Shown here in pieces: positions 17,516-28,100 of a DNA stretch of 64,000 nt. The stretch spans positions 1-64,000 of IMG/VR virus record IMGVR_UViG_3300032093_000035; one strand, given 5' to 3'. Made by a program: the position numbers and the translations under genes. Positions within the stretch are counted from its first letter, which is position 1. Each line of letters begins with the position of its first letter. The notes under the pieces were generated by a model. The model did not search any database, was not told the origin of the DNA, and saw nothing but the letters and a program-made list of their open reading frames with translations. Source of the stretch: a virus.

Positions 17516-17859
17516 TTGTTTTTTGATTTTCTTCCACGACGGCTTGTTTTGTTCAGAATGTTTTCTTTAGCAACATTAACATCGGTTGGTTCTTGGATTA
17601 CGATATTTTCTTTTTTCTCTTCCAATTCCTCAATTAATTCTTCATGCTGTGTAATTTCTTCTTTAACCTCAGCTCGTTGTTCTTCTACTACTTCGATTTT
17701 GCCTTGTAGTTCATCAATTTGTTGTTTGTTATCATCAATCTTTTGTTTAATCTTGTCAGATTTTTTTTCATTTTGTTTTTTTGAAATGATAACAAATAAT
17801 CCGAATACTGCAGCCAATGCAGCAACGATTATTGCCCAATACTTTTTAATTGTTTTCAT
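17512..17859 (-). CDS. Inner-membrane coiled-coil protein (i-spanin-like candidate)
   Basis: 115 residues: a short basic start, one N-terminal transmembrane helix (YWAIIVAALAAVFGLFVIIS), then about 60 residues of highly charged coiled coil (KIKQKIDDNKQQIDELQGKI and EEQRAEVKEEITQHEELIEE) and a basic tail. This architecture, N-in with a periplasmic coiled coil, is that of Rz-type i-spanins. It overlaps the downstream exported protein gene by four bases and the upstream gene by 14 bp. The spanin call is inferred from topology and arrangement, not from sequence homology. Confidence 0.6.
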   Translation of the reverse strand: MKTIKKYWAIIVAALAAVFGLFVIISKKQNEKKSDKIKQKIDDNKQQIDELQGKIEVVEEQRAEVKEEITQHEELIEELEEKKENIVIQEPTDVNVAKENILNKTSRRGRKSKNK

Positions 17860-18496
17860 GTTGTGATTCTTTATCTAAGTTTGCTAAAAATTTTTCTTTG
17901 AATGTATTAAATTGTGCTTGCACTGTTTCTTCAAATTCTTCTGGTGTCATTCGAGCGGTCCAATTTTCTTTTTCGCCTTCTGAATTTGTTACGAATTGTG
18001 AAGCTTGTGTATACGTTTCTTTTAATAATGCAACATCTCGTTCTGCCTCTGCTAACCAAGCTAATGCATTTTCTCGAATTTTGTTTCGTTCATATTCTTC
18101 ATAACGACCTTCTTTTTTCAATTCATGTTCCATTTCAATCACACAATCAAAACACATTCCGTGTAGCTTACGCATCTTTTCATTGAGTGGATGTTTTTCT
18201 AAACAAGTGCAAGTCTCTTTGCGACAGTTTGGATATGAACGAAGTTCTTCACGTACCGATTGTAACACATCTGATGCTTTTGTTTTTTTAATACGAAAAC
18301 CATCTCGTTGTTCAATTATGTATGTAGTACCACTTACTGGATCTGTTTCTTCCCAAACATCACCAACGTCATGGCGTTCATTTTTCTTAGCAGCAGAATC
18401 TGCATCAGAAAAACCCACAGTTTTTTTAGTTTGAAACTTGTGGTTACCATCCAACATTTGTTGAATGGCTTTGACATTTTGTAACTTTTTAGACAT
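17846..18496 (-). CDS. Cysteine-cluster protein upstream of the terminase, unknown
   Basis: 216 residues. A mid-protein cluster reads CRKETCTCLEKHPLNEKM, then GMCFDCVIEMEHELKK, giving C-x4-C-x-C and C-x2-C pairs that could bind zinc. The second pair sits in a helix. The N-terminus is basic and helical; the C-terminal half is helical and acidic. It occupies roughly the place of the small terminase gene in T4-like genomes (upstream of gp17), but I see no small-terminase signature. It may instead be a packaging accessory protein. Confidence 0.65.
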   Translation of the reverse strand: MSKKLQNVKAIQQMLDGNHKFQTKKTVGFSDADSAAKKNERHDVGDVWEETDPVSGTTYIIEQRDGFRIKKTKASDVLQSVREELRSYPNCRKETCTCLEKHPLNEKMRKLHGMCFDCVIEMEHELKKEGRYEEYERNKIRENALAWLAEAERDVALLKETYTQASQFVTNSEGEKENWTARMTPEEFEETVQAQFNTFKEKFLANLDKESQHENN

Positions 18497-18502
18497 ATAA
18501 CT

Positions 18503-19369
18503 TTATTTTTTATTGTTTACTTCAGCATTTAATGATGCTAATTTTTTAACCATTGCAATTCGAATCATTTTATAAAAATTTGCTTGATCTGCTGGCTCTG
18601 CATCTTTAAGTGCTAAATTAATTGCTTTCAACGTAATTTTAGCTCGAGCAATATTTCCTTCTTGTGTTTTTAAATAATTAACAAAACGATCTAGATCCAT
18701 CACCGCAGTTGTCTCTGCAGATGCTTCGGGGGCAGCTGCTGGTGCTTCTGCTGATGTGTCCGGTGCCGGAGTTTCGGCAGGAGTTTCTGCTGGTACGTCA
18801 GTTGGTACTTCTGCAGACATATCAGGTGCTGGTGGAGCAGCCATATCAGGTGCAGGAGGTGTAGTTGTGTCAGTAGCGGCTGCATCGGCAGGTGGTGTTT
18901 CAGCTGCAGGCTCTTCTACTGGTGGCTCTTCTACTGGTGCTTCTTCTTCAGGCGCTGTTACAGGTTGCTCAATTAACATTGAAGCAATTTTTCTACGTAC
19001 ATATTCTCTAACTAAACGTTCTTTTTGTTCGCGAGTTAAGTTTTCAATTTTATCTTTAAGAACGTCTGCAGTTTCTTTTTCTTCCGCATCTTGACGCTTT
19101 TTAAGTTTTTTAGCAGCATCCTTTGGTTCGTATTCTGCTTTTTCTAAATCTTTGTATAAACGATCTTCAGCGTTATATTTAACATTTAAATCGCCAGTAT
19201 CAACCATTTCTTTGTCTGTTTTACGTAATACGTTAAGATGTTTTTCACCCGTAGATTTTGGATTCATTCCTCCATCTTTGTCATCCATTGTGTAATCTTT
19301 AAGATCTTTTCTGGATTTGTATTTTGTGTTTTCTGGTTTTTTATACTTGCTTTTATGTTTTTCAGCCAT
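18503..19369 (-). CDS. Low-complexity Pro/Ala/Glu-rich protein, possible core protein
   Basis: 288 residues. The N-terminal 110 residues are very rich in Lys, Asp and Glu. The middle (about 135-220) is a Pro-Ala-Glu-Thr repeat region such as EEPPVEEPAAE and PAETPAPDTSAEAPA. The C-terminus is a compact helical segment (NYLKTQEGNIARAKITLKAI). IASMLIEQ precedes the low-complexity stretch and contains an (L/I)xE site. No family was recognised. Low complexity with flanking helices suggests a scaffold-like or linker protein, and it heads the terminase transcript behind a promoter element. Confidence 0.65.
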   Translation of the reverse strand: MAEKHKSKYKKPENTKYKSRKDLKDYTMDDKDGGMNPKSTGEKHLNVLRKTDKEMVDTGDLNVKYNAEDRLYKDLEKAEYEPKDAAKKLKKRQDAEEKETADVLKDKIENLTREQKERLVREYVRRKIASMLIEQPVTAPEEEAPVEEPPVEEPAAETPPADAAATDTTTPPAPDMAAPPAPDMSAEVPTDVPAETPAETPAPDTSAEAPAAAPEASAETTAVMDLDRFVNYLKTQEGNIARAKITLKAINLALKDAEPADQANFYKMIRIAMVKKLASLNAEVNNKK

Positions 19370-19386
19370 CAGTTTATTCCTTATTA

Positions 19387-19400
19387 TTTAATATAAATAT
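19387..19400 (-). promoter_or_regulatory. Late-promoter-like element before the terminase-side operon
   Basis: The coding strand reads ATATTTATATTAAA, 17 bp before the ATG, in the gap after the ligase-fusion gene. Confidence 0.55.
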
Positions 19401-21895
19401 CAGCGTGCGTATTTTAACACCCCTAAAATTTGGTTCACTGGTGCAAATGCGCCTGTCATTTTATATGTATTGCCTTGATATGTGAATACAACCCCTTCAG
19501 ACGGTACTATAGCATCAAATCCGCCAAGTTTTTGAATTCGTCCTAATTCATGTTTAAGTTTTGTTAGAGTTGCCTCATCACCTTTGGTTTGCAAATCTTT
19601 GATGAGTTGTGCTAATTCTGTTTTAATATCCTGCACCGTTTTTGTTGGATTTGCTGCGAGATAATTTGTTGCATTTTGTAATACCAATACACCTAATCGC
19701 AAAAAGATAGATTCGAATGGTTCCAAGTTTTGTTTGCGATACTGTTTGAAATCTTTTTTATCAAATGCATCAACCCAGGTAACAAATTCTGGATTATCTA
19801 TTTGTTTTTTAAGTACTGAGATGTTTGTAGATTTATCATCAAATGCCCAACGATATATTAATGCAGTTAATATAGTATCAGGAATTTCATATCCTACCTC
19901 TTTTGCTTTTGTTTGAATAACATCTCTCCACCATGCTTTATGATAATCACTCAATAGGTCTGTATCTTTTAATCCGTAGCGATCACGAAGTTGATCAATT
20001 TCATTGTAGAATGCAGATTGCTGATCTTCAAAATCATACACTCGGCCTAATTTAATACGTTGTGGCGGAATGAATGAAAATGTGTTTTGCATGTGTGCAT
20101 TTGCATCTTGAATAATTTTTTGCATCATAGCACCACCTGTTAAATCGGTTTCGACTACATTGCCTTTTTCATCGTATTCAACTAGGTTATGAAATTGTAA
20201 ATGTGCTTTGTCATATGCAATTACATTTTTAGTTGCTGGATAAATAATTTCCATGTTTGCAAATACTCGGCCGCCTTTGAATATTTGTTCTAGTTTGTCT
20301 GCCGGTAAAGCTGACATTGCCCCGGTAATATCTTGTGCCATTTCTCGAAATGCATCAACAACTAGTTTGTATCCTTCTGCAGCTGCTGCACCGGATTTTG
20401 TAATAGTTTCTTGATATTTACGTTCAAAATCAGCAACTAGTTGATCTGGCGTCATTGGATTAATTATCGTGCCTTTGTTACGAGCAAATCCAGGTTGTCC
20501 ATTTTTCCATGTAAATTGTATGTTTTGACCATCTGTCTTTTCAGTGACAGCTTCTTCAATATCTAGACGACCTGACAAAGCACGAGACACAATTTCACGG
20601 ACATCATTAAATGTTAATCCGTGATCGTCCCATGGGTGTGCCATATGTCCTGCTGCACCGCCCTCAGTTAAAATACCTCCGGTTTTCATTCGTGACTCGA
20701 TAGTATAAATAATATCATTCGGGTCATTTGCTTTCCAACGAGATCTTTGTTTTTTAACTGTTTTAGGTCGCAGTTCAATCATTTTTTTACTAGAATTCCA
20801 TACTAACATGAATGGCATATGTATTGGAATATCAAACTGATAATCAGATCCTACACCGCTAGGTCGATTTTGTTTTAATTGACTAGCAATTCGATCTCCA
20901 TACTCATTGGCTAAATCTTCAAAGAAATCTCGAAGTTCATCCATATAAATAGGAGCTTCATTACGAGGATCGTTTAATCGTTCTATAAAATGAGTAAACT
21001 GTCCTTGAAAATTCACATCAATACCATATTCACGGAAGAATCCATCTACGGCATTTTCAATTGATGCTAATTCTTGTCTGGTAATATAGTTTTCTGCAAT
21101 AATACCTTCTACAAGTTTTGCACCAACCACTGTTTTAGCAAAATCATCAAAATCATATACAAATGATTTGCTTGTATGTTGGTCTAGGAAGTTTCTTAGT
21201 TTATTAATTTTTTCTGCATGCCGTTTCTTTTCACGTGGAAACATCATTGATTCAACTACATCATCAACATCTTCTTGCAATGCAGATTTCCACCAATCTT
21301 TTGTGAACACCGCTTCTTGCATACCAGTAACAACTTGCCATGCATTTTTAACAGCTGCTTCATCAAATTGAGGATATGATGCCCGGAATTGTGCAAAATT
21401 ATTGTTTGCAATTGCATCTCGTACCATGGTCGCAGATACCGGTTCTCCATTGCCATATGCTAATGGATCTACATTAATACTCAATTCAGTAGCATCAATA
21501 CCACCAGGAATAGTACGTCCTTTTTTGTCGCCTATAGTAGCATATTTATCTACATTTGGCACAAAATCTTTAGCCCGAACATAATCATCTCCTTTTGCAG
21601 AAGCCGCCATTGCAAATCTACCTGTTGCATCTTGTGGCAATGCAAACAAGTATTCATATGCCGCCATGATAGGAGAATTAAAATCAGTTGGTTGTATTTC
21701 AATGTTTGGATTATCGTTTAAGATGTTAAACAATTCCATGGTTTTTTCACGTGTAATTCCATCGCGCTCTTTAGGGCCAATCAACATGATTACGCGTTCT
21801 ACTTGTGGATCTGTAGCATATCGATTTGCTAAATCTAGATGAGCACCAGTTAATGGTTTAAAACCTCCTGGGAATAGTACTGTTATTTTGTTCAT
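19400..21895 (-). CDS. Nucleotidyltransferase fused to an ATP-dependent ligase-like domain
   Basis: 831 residues, two enzyme modules. N-terminal (1-180): a cytidylyltransferase/NMNAT-type fold with VLFPGGFKPLTGAHLDLANR, where TGAH stands for the (H/T)xGH motif, and VSATMVRDAI for the SxTxxR motif at about 153-162. C-terminal (about 410-831): nucleic-acid ligase motifs, including EKTDGQN with the likely adenylated Lys453, ANMEIIYP at about 546-553 (motif III) and EGVVFTYQG at about 800-808 (motif IV). The two are joined by a helical linker ending GGILTEGGAAGHMAHPWDD. Possible roles are NAD metabolism plus nick sealing or RNA repair. The substrates are unknown. Confidence 0.8.
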   Translation of the reverse strand: MNKITVLFPGGFKPLTGAHLDLANRYATDPQVERVIMLIGPKERDGITREKTMELFNILNDNPNIEIQPTDFNSPIMAAYEYLFALPQDATGRFAMAASAKGDDYVRAKDFVPNVDKYATIGDKKGRTIPGGIDATELSINVDPLAYGNGEPVSATMVRDAIANNNFAQFRASYPQFDEAAVKNAWQVVTGMQEAVFTKDWWKSALQEDVDDVVESMMFPREKKRHAEKINKLRNFLDQHTSKSFVYDFDDFAKTVVGAKLVEGIIAENYITRQELASIENAVDGFFREYGIDVNFQGQFTHFIERLNDPRNEAPIYMDELRDFFEDLANEYGDRIASQLKQNRPSGVGSDYQFDIPIHMPFMLVWNSSKKMIELRPKTVKKQRSRWKANDPNDIIYTIESRMKTGGILTEGGAAGHMAHPWDDHGLTFNDVREIVSRALSGRLDIEEAVTEKTDGQNIQFTWKNGQPGFARNKGTIINPMTPDQLVADFERKYQETITKSGAAAAEGYKLVVDAFREMAQDITGAMSALPADKLEQIFKGGRVFANMEIIYPATKNVIAYDKAHLQFHNLVEYDEKGNVVETDLTGGAMMQKIIQDANAHMQNTFSFIPPQRIKLGRVYDFEDQQSAFYNEIDQLRDRYGLKDTDLLSDYHKAWWRDVIQTKAKEVGYEIPDTILTALIYRWAFDDKSTNISVLKKQIDNPEFVTWVDAFDKKDFKQYRKQNLEPFESIFLRLGVLVLQNATNYLAANPTKTVQDIKTELAQLIKDLQTKGDEATLTKLKHELGRIQKLGGFDAIVPSEGVVFTYQGNTYKMTGAFAPVNQILGVLKYAR

Positions 21896-21904
21896 TTCAT
21901 GTTT

Positions 21905-21921
21905 CTTTTATATATAAATAT
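21905..21921 (-). promoter_or_regulatory. Late-promoter-like element before the fusion enzyme gene
   Basis: The coding strand reads ATATTTATATATAAAAG, 10 bp before the ATG. Confidence 0.55.
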
Positions 21922-21922
21922 A

Positions 21923-24900
21923 TTATGACCAAGTACCGGTTTCATTTATAGAAATCCATCCAGCAATAGAGCTACTACCAGGTGCTAATAATTGTATCGA
22001 TGCATATTGTGTTGATGTTGTCCTCGAAGTATCTGCGGCTGCAGAACCAGCAATATATATACCACCGGTTATAGTAACAGTGCCTGTTTGTCTGTTAATA
22101 ATTCTTATAATACGGCCGGCGTCTGCATCAGTTGGTGTTCCTAAATCAATAGTCATTGTTCCTGATGAATGATTGCAAATAATAATACTATCCGAAGTTT
22201 CCAATGTAATATCTGGTGATCCGCCGGTTGCTGTTACCACGCGTTGCCCGTAATGTGTAGCTCCGTTAATTAATATTCTACGATCTTGTCCATTAGCTGA
22301 ACCAGATACTGCAATGTAAGGTCTAATAGCAACGCTGTTATTGGTTATCGTGTACGATTGCCCCCAATTTCCTAAAGTTCGATTGCCGATTATCGTAGCT
22401 GTTGTACTACTTACATTAGCTGGGTTTATATTCAATTGACCATAAGAATTATTTTTTAATTGTATTCTAGGTTGATTTACACCAGAGCCGCCGGCAACTC
22501 CGGAGCTGGATATAGTTAAGATACCTCCATTGGTGTCACCATCACCTATTTTCAAATTACGTTTAAACGAAAAATCTAAAGGGTTTTCGGTGCCAGCAGT
22601 AATGAAATATGAATCGCCTGTGTTTCCAGCAGTTACCAATGTTATTACAGCTGCTTCATCTAATGTTATTTGATCATATGTCGTTGGCGGTGCTGTACGA
22701 TTAAAGAATGTGTCTAAAATTTTATTTTGAAAAACCGTTTCCAGAATAAAATCTATTCGTTCTGTCGCGCCAATACTAGGTAAAAGAAAATCTCCTATAG
22801 GTCTTGATAATGCTATATTTACTCGTACTCTGCGTACAATTTCGCCACCTAACGATCCATCCATTACTATTCGAACTGCCGGGGTGTTGGTAAAATCGTT
22901 TTCGATATAATTTTGCAAATATGAACCAGAATTTGCATTTGTAATTATTACAGTTTTATCACGTATTACATTTGCTAAAGCAACACCAGTAAATAATGCG
23001 TTGCTAGCAGTAACGTTTCCTTCTGCTGACAAATGAAAATTGCTAGCTGAAATTTCAATATTTCCATTAGCCCCGCTTATAAATGGCGCAGGATATTGTC
23101 CAAAGAAGAATTTATCCGTACGTACATCAATTTCACTGTCTGTGGTACTATATCTAAAATAACTTGAAGTATTTGCATATAATTCTAAACCAACGCCGCT
23201 ATACGGCACTCCCCCTTTAGTTCCCAGAGAACCAGATAAAGCAGATCCACTCCACAATAAGAAGCCAGGAAATCCTGCAGTAAAGCCTTCATATCCTAAT
23301 GAACGAATAAATCCAGTATTCTTATATCCGGATATAGCAACTCCAGTTTCTAATGAATCTGCTACATATAAAGAACCGGTGAGCATTGAATAATCACCAT
23401 CGATATATCGGTTACCTCCTGCCCAATCTTTGTTATACACATAACTAATTTGTTTGCTTTTTTCTCCATTAACATTGTAATACTCTGCTTTGAATGTTAA
23501 TTGGTTTTTAGATTTATGTGCGGTTGGAACTAGGGTTCGTAGTCTGGTGTAATTAGGAGAATATCCAGCATCATTGTCAGTTGTAGTTCGAATATCAGCA
23601 ACCTGCCATAATCCTTCTTCTGCTACAAGTAGTAATACACCATCACCATCATGATCTGCAGTAAAATTAAATACGGTATCATCCCAACGCTGTGATGTTT
23701 CTGCAATTTGCAATTCACCGACACGTTTTCCAAATTTAACTGGAAATTCCTGATTAAAATAATCTGTAGGATTATAATCAAATGCACTGCCTGATAAATA
23801 CAAAGATAATTTTGCAGTGGATGACCCAGATACTGTACCTATAGCATCCAATGTAATTTTATACTCAGAATTCGCAATAAATATCCCATTGTATGCAGAA
23901 TTAATTTTTGCAACTGTAACTGAATTCAGAGCAGATATATTTGCAGTATTTTGTATTAACATGGAATTGTTAAGTGATTGGGTTGTCCATGTTAATATTG
24001 GAGCTGATGATACTGCACTGTTTACATATGTGATGCCTTGCCAATATGTATTAATAGTACTTTGAGTAACAAACATACCAATACTGGTATCCGGATATAA
24101 TGATGCAGTGCTAGCAATAAACATTTCTGTTTCATCTAATTCAACATCATTTAATAGTTCCCATGTACCAACCGTGCCTGTGTTGTTCATAAACACTTTA
24201 ACTCTAGAAACATCTCCGGTTGCTGGATCTAATCCTTTAATTTGCATTAACGCAAATGATTCAGAATTCTGAGTAGCTACATATTCCGGTGTTGCTTCAT
24301 ATGCAATACTATAAGAACTTGCTGCAAATTCTGTATATGTATGTTGTGATATGCTTTGGCTACTATACGCCGTATACTCTGTGTCTAATAAGGCTACGGT
24401 TCCGGTTAATATCTTTTTAATCGTACTGGTGTACGTAGTTGTAGATATAGGGAAATTGGGCGTAGGCGTTGGATTAACAGGCGATGGTACAGTTAATGTG
24501 CCTGTACTCATATCATTTGTAAATGTTCCACCGATTAACTCAATAGCCGGCTGATTGTTATATAAAAAATAACGAACCGTACCAGATGAATATGTAGGAA
24601 ATTGTCCTGCCGGAGAATATACTCGATCTAAATGAACTCCGACATTTTCACTGATTACTAGTTCCGGAATTTGTTCAAAAATAATTTCAGATATATTTGA
24701 TACATTCGGATTAACCGGGACTGTGCGTGTCCATTTTATATTTGATTTACCTTGCCAATCTGCGGGAACATTGATAGCTTCGCCAGTAACAGTAATAGTA
24801 CAATCACCAGGCGATGTTTCTTCATAAATAAAGATTGCAATTACACGGCTTTTATCTTCATCAATAAAATTGACAATTTCAGAATAAATTGGATCGCCAT

Positions 24901-25102
24901 TGTAATCTAATACTTCAATGTTTAAATATGATCCAGGGCGTAGATTTGTTGGATGTCCTCGAAGTTTGAACAAGTTCTTACCAGCAGTTAAGCGTGTAGG
25001 AAACTCGGTAATTTGGAAGTAATCAGGTGATGTTAATGATGTATCTTCAAACCAAACCGGAACAAATTGTAAACCCTTATATACTGCTTCTTTACGTTTC
25101 AT
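21923..25102 (-). CDS. Large tail/fibre structural protein
   Basis: 1059 residues. The N-terminal 200 residues look like beta-sandwich domains (FRL-type strands with LFKLRGHPTNLRPGSYLNIE). The central part is Ser/Thr/Gly-rich with short fibre-like strands (GSLYVADSLETGVAISGYKN). The C-terminal 100 residues (DSIIICNHSSGTMTIDLGTP, RIIRIINRQTGTVTITGG) resemble a beta-structured fibre tip often seen at the end of phage fibre proteins. No enzymatic motif was seen. It probably belongs to the adsorption apparatus although separated from the main baseplate cluster by the recombination genes. Confidence 0.7.
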   Translation of the reverse strand: MKRKEAVYKGLQFVPVWFEDTSLTSPDYFQITEFPTRLTAGKNLFKLRGHPTNLRPGSYLNIEVLDYNGDPIYSEIVNFIDEDKSRVIAIFIYEETSPGDCTITVTGEAINVPADWQGKSNIKWTRTVPVNPNVSNISEIIFEQIPELVISENVGVHLDRVYSPAGQFPTYSSGTVRYFLYNNQPAIELIGGTFTNDMSTGTLTVPSPVNPTPTPNFPISTTTYTSTIKKILTGTVALLDTEYTAYSSQSISQHTYTEFAASSYSIAYEATPEYVATQNSESFALMQIKGLDPATGDVSRVKVFMNNTGTVGTWELLNDVELDETEMFIASTASLYPDTSIGMFVTQSTINTYWQGITYVNSAVSSAPILTWTTQSLNNSMLIQNTANISALNSVTVAKINSAYNGIFIANSEYKITLDAIGTVSGSSTAKLSLYLSGSAFDYNPTDYFNQEFPVKFGKRVGELQIAETSQRWDDTVFNFTADHDGDGVLLLVAEEGLWQVADIRTTTDNDAGYSPNYTRLRTLVPTAHKSKNQLTFKAEYYNVNGEKSKQISYVYNKDWAGGNRYIDGDYSMLTGSLYVADSLETGVAISGYKNTGFIRSLGYEGFTAGFPGFLLWSGSALSGSLGTKGGVPYSGVGLELYANTSSYFRYSTTDSEIDVRTDKFFFGQYPAPFISGANGNIEISASNFHLSAEGNVTASNALFTGVALANVIRDKTVIITNANSGSYLQNYIENDFTNTPAVRIVMDGSLGGEIVRRVRVNIALSRPIGDFLLPSIGATERIDFILETVFQNKILDTFFNRTAPPTTYDQITLDEAAVITLVTAGNTGDSYFITAGTENPLDFSFKRNLKIGDGDTNGGILTISSSGVAGGSGVNQPRIQLKNNSYGQLNINPANVSSTTATIIGNRTLGNWGQSYTITNNSVAIRPYIAVSGSANGQDRRILINGATHYGQRVVTATGGSPDITLETSDSIIICNHSSGTMTIDLGTPTDADAGRIIRIINRQTGTVTITGGIYIAGSAAADTSRTTSTQYASIQLLAPGSSSIAGWISINETGTWS

Positions 25103-25113
25103 TCACTGATATT

Positions 25114-25130
25114 CTTTTAAATATAAATAT
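25114..25130 (-). promoter_or_regulatory. Late-promoter-like element before the large fibre gene
   Basis: The coding strand reads ATATTTATATTTAAAAG, 11 bp before the ATG. It touches the stop codon of the nuclease fusion gene. Confidence 0.55.
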
Positions 25131-28100
25131 CAGTTGTGTGAAATCTGGCTGAATCCGTTTAGTTTGTTTACTTCGATTAAGTTGTCGACCATATCTCGCA
25201 TTGAATCGACGTGTGAAATGATTATGGAGAAATCAAATTTAATTCTGAAATAATCAAATAGATTAACTACTGCAGAAATATGTTCTGTGTCTAAACTTCC
25301 CCAACCTTCATCAATTGCAATAAAATTAGGACGTGGTAGTGCTGATACATTGATAAGTGCTATGCGAATTGCAAGTGATGAAATAAATCGTTCCATACCG
25401 CTTGTTAATTCCAATGGCCAGAAATTATCTTCATCATAAATAATATACCCGTTGATATTCTTACCGTCGCTCTGAAGCACCATGTTAAAATCAACTACCT
25501 GATTCAGCACATTGTTAATTTCTGCTTCAATCTTTGGCATTGCTTTTGCAATTAACTCGTATGGAACCCCATCACGTTTAACTGATTCTAGATAATATTC
25601 GTATGCTTTGTATTCAGTCTCTAGTTGTTTGTATGTGTCTAATGACTCAATTGCTGTTTTCTTTGTGGTCTTAGCAACTTCAATTTTACCATGTTTACTA
25701 CGAATTGTGTCTGTAATTGTTTTTATTTTAATCGTAGCTGAATCAATTGATGTTTTTAACTTGTTAATTTTTTCATCAATTAGTTCATTATGTGTTATTG
25801 CAGTGGCATTAGCTTTAAATGATTCTTGACGTTCTAAACATGTTTCTAATTCTGATTCTCGAGTTTGTAATTCGCCTTCAATGATTTGAATTTGCAATTC
25901 TTGTTTTTCAATTGCTAAACGCTTTGTTTCATGTTTTTGTTTTAATATTGCTAATGCATTGGCATCTGTTCTAACATCTGAATATGTTGAAATTGTTGTT
26001 TTTAATTGTAATTGGGTCGCAGATAATTCAGTTAATATGTCTCTATCTGCAATAATCGTATTTTGTGCTTCAATTGCATTTTGTACGAAAACGTTAGATA
26101 CACAGTATTTACAGTTCGGATCATATTCATGGTCGGAAAGGTGATTAATTTTTTCTTGTTTTGCATTGATAATTCCTTGTTGTTTTTTAATACTCGAATC
26201 TATCTGTGCTAATTCCTTTTCGAGTTTTTCTAATTGTTGAAGTTTATCTGATAAGTCCGTTTCATTGTACTTGCGCTTATCTTTTTTAATGATTAAGTAT
26301 TCACTTGTTAGTGTTTCTAAAGTCGTTTCTTCGGTTTCAATATCAGCTTGTAATTGTGATATTTTTTTAGTTAACTCAGTTTCAATTTTAGTTAATTCAT
26401 TAATATTAGGCCCTGTATATGTTGTTGGCTGTTTTGTTTGAATTAAGTCTACAATCTCATTTTGATAATCATTGCGCTTTTCTTGCAATTCATCTTCTTG
26501 AGTTTCTAATGAAGTTATATCTTGTTGATTGTTTGAAATAATAGTATCTGCATCATTGATAATAACATCAAAATCTGTTTTCTTATATGATTTTAACTTA
26601 CCAGCAGTCTCTTTAATTTCATCGGATGCTAACTGATAAAGCTGTTCGAATACCGTAATATCTAAAAACTGTGAAAGAAGATCTTTGCGTTCTCTTTGTG
26701 ACTTTTCAATGAAGTTATTGTTGTCTGCCTGCAGTGAAAATGCAGTTAAAATGAAATCATCATAAGTTCCTAAATAACGGCGGATCGATTTGTTTGTGTC
26801 ACTACGTTCTTCACCATTTAGGTTTTCTGTGTCAGTATAAAAATCTACTAGCACTTTAACGTGACCATTCTTCTGCTTGATTCCATTGCGTTCAATAGTG
26901 TAAGTAACGCCGTTCATTTCAAATGTAAACTTTCCGCGGAATGAAGCCTTTTTATTGTTCAACACTTCATGTGCTTTGCCTGTTTTGCTGCACTTATCAA
27001 ATATAGTGTATGTAATTGCATCAAGCAATGATGACTTACCAGATGTGTTTGCAGCAAACAACCCGCACACATCTTTCATGTTTTCAAAGTTAATAACATT
27101 GCCTTCTCCGTAAGAAAACATGTTATCAAATTCAAATTGAATTGGGTGCCAGGTCATGTGTCGTACTGACTCTACTGCAGGAAGTTTTGAGTTTATTGTG
27201 CGATTGATATGACGAATTGCATCAGTTTCGTCTGCAGTAGCTTGTGGATAGTTCACGGAAATAAAATCTGTGATCAATGTATTTTGATATTCAACATCTC
27301 GTACATTTCCTATAGTAAACGATGATGTGGCGTTAGTGTTTGATATAGCTGCACTTCGTTGGATTGTGATATCTTGCACATCATATTTCTTGCGAATAGT
27401 AGCAATAAGTTTTTTCATGTCCGCTGCTGAGGTATCATTAAACTTGATACGAACTCTAGGTTTATTTGGCATACGATGTGGTGCTTTCACAATAGTAACA
27501 CCTTCAACTTCCAAAGTTACATATCCATAATCATTTTGTATTTCCACAAACTTTGCTTCACGACACGGCAAGTCCCACACCAAGATACCATGGTCTAATG
27601 CTTCACCGTGATTTTGTTGAATCAGTGATCCTGGGTATGCAATTGTCTTTGCGTCATTTAAGAACTGGGCTGGTTTATGAATATCGCCCAACAATGTAAT
27701 ATCATGTCCATCAAACAAATCAACACCTACATGCTCATTTGATATTTGATATCCAATATCTGTTTTTGCAGTGTTCACAGCACCATGGTGCATTGCAATT
27801 TTATATGCAGCATCGAATTGATTAGCACGAATATATTCGGTTGGTGCAACATCGACAGCCATATGATTAAACACAACTCCACCAATTTCAAACAAGCCGT
27901 TTTCTTTGATGAATATGATGTTTGGATTCTTAATAACATTGATAACCGGACTAATTGCGTCTGTGCGGTGCATGTTGTTCAGATTCATATCATGGTTACC
28001 AAGTATTACTACGGTTGGAATCATGAAGCCATCAAAAAATTCAACCAGCATATCAACTAACTCCGGAGACATATCTAGTTTGCTATGCACGATGTCACCT

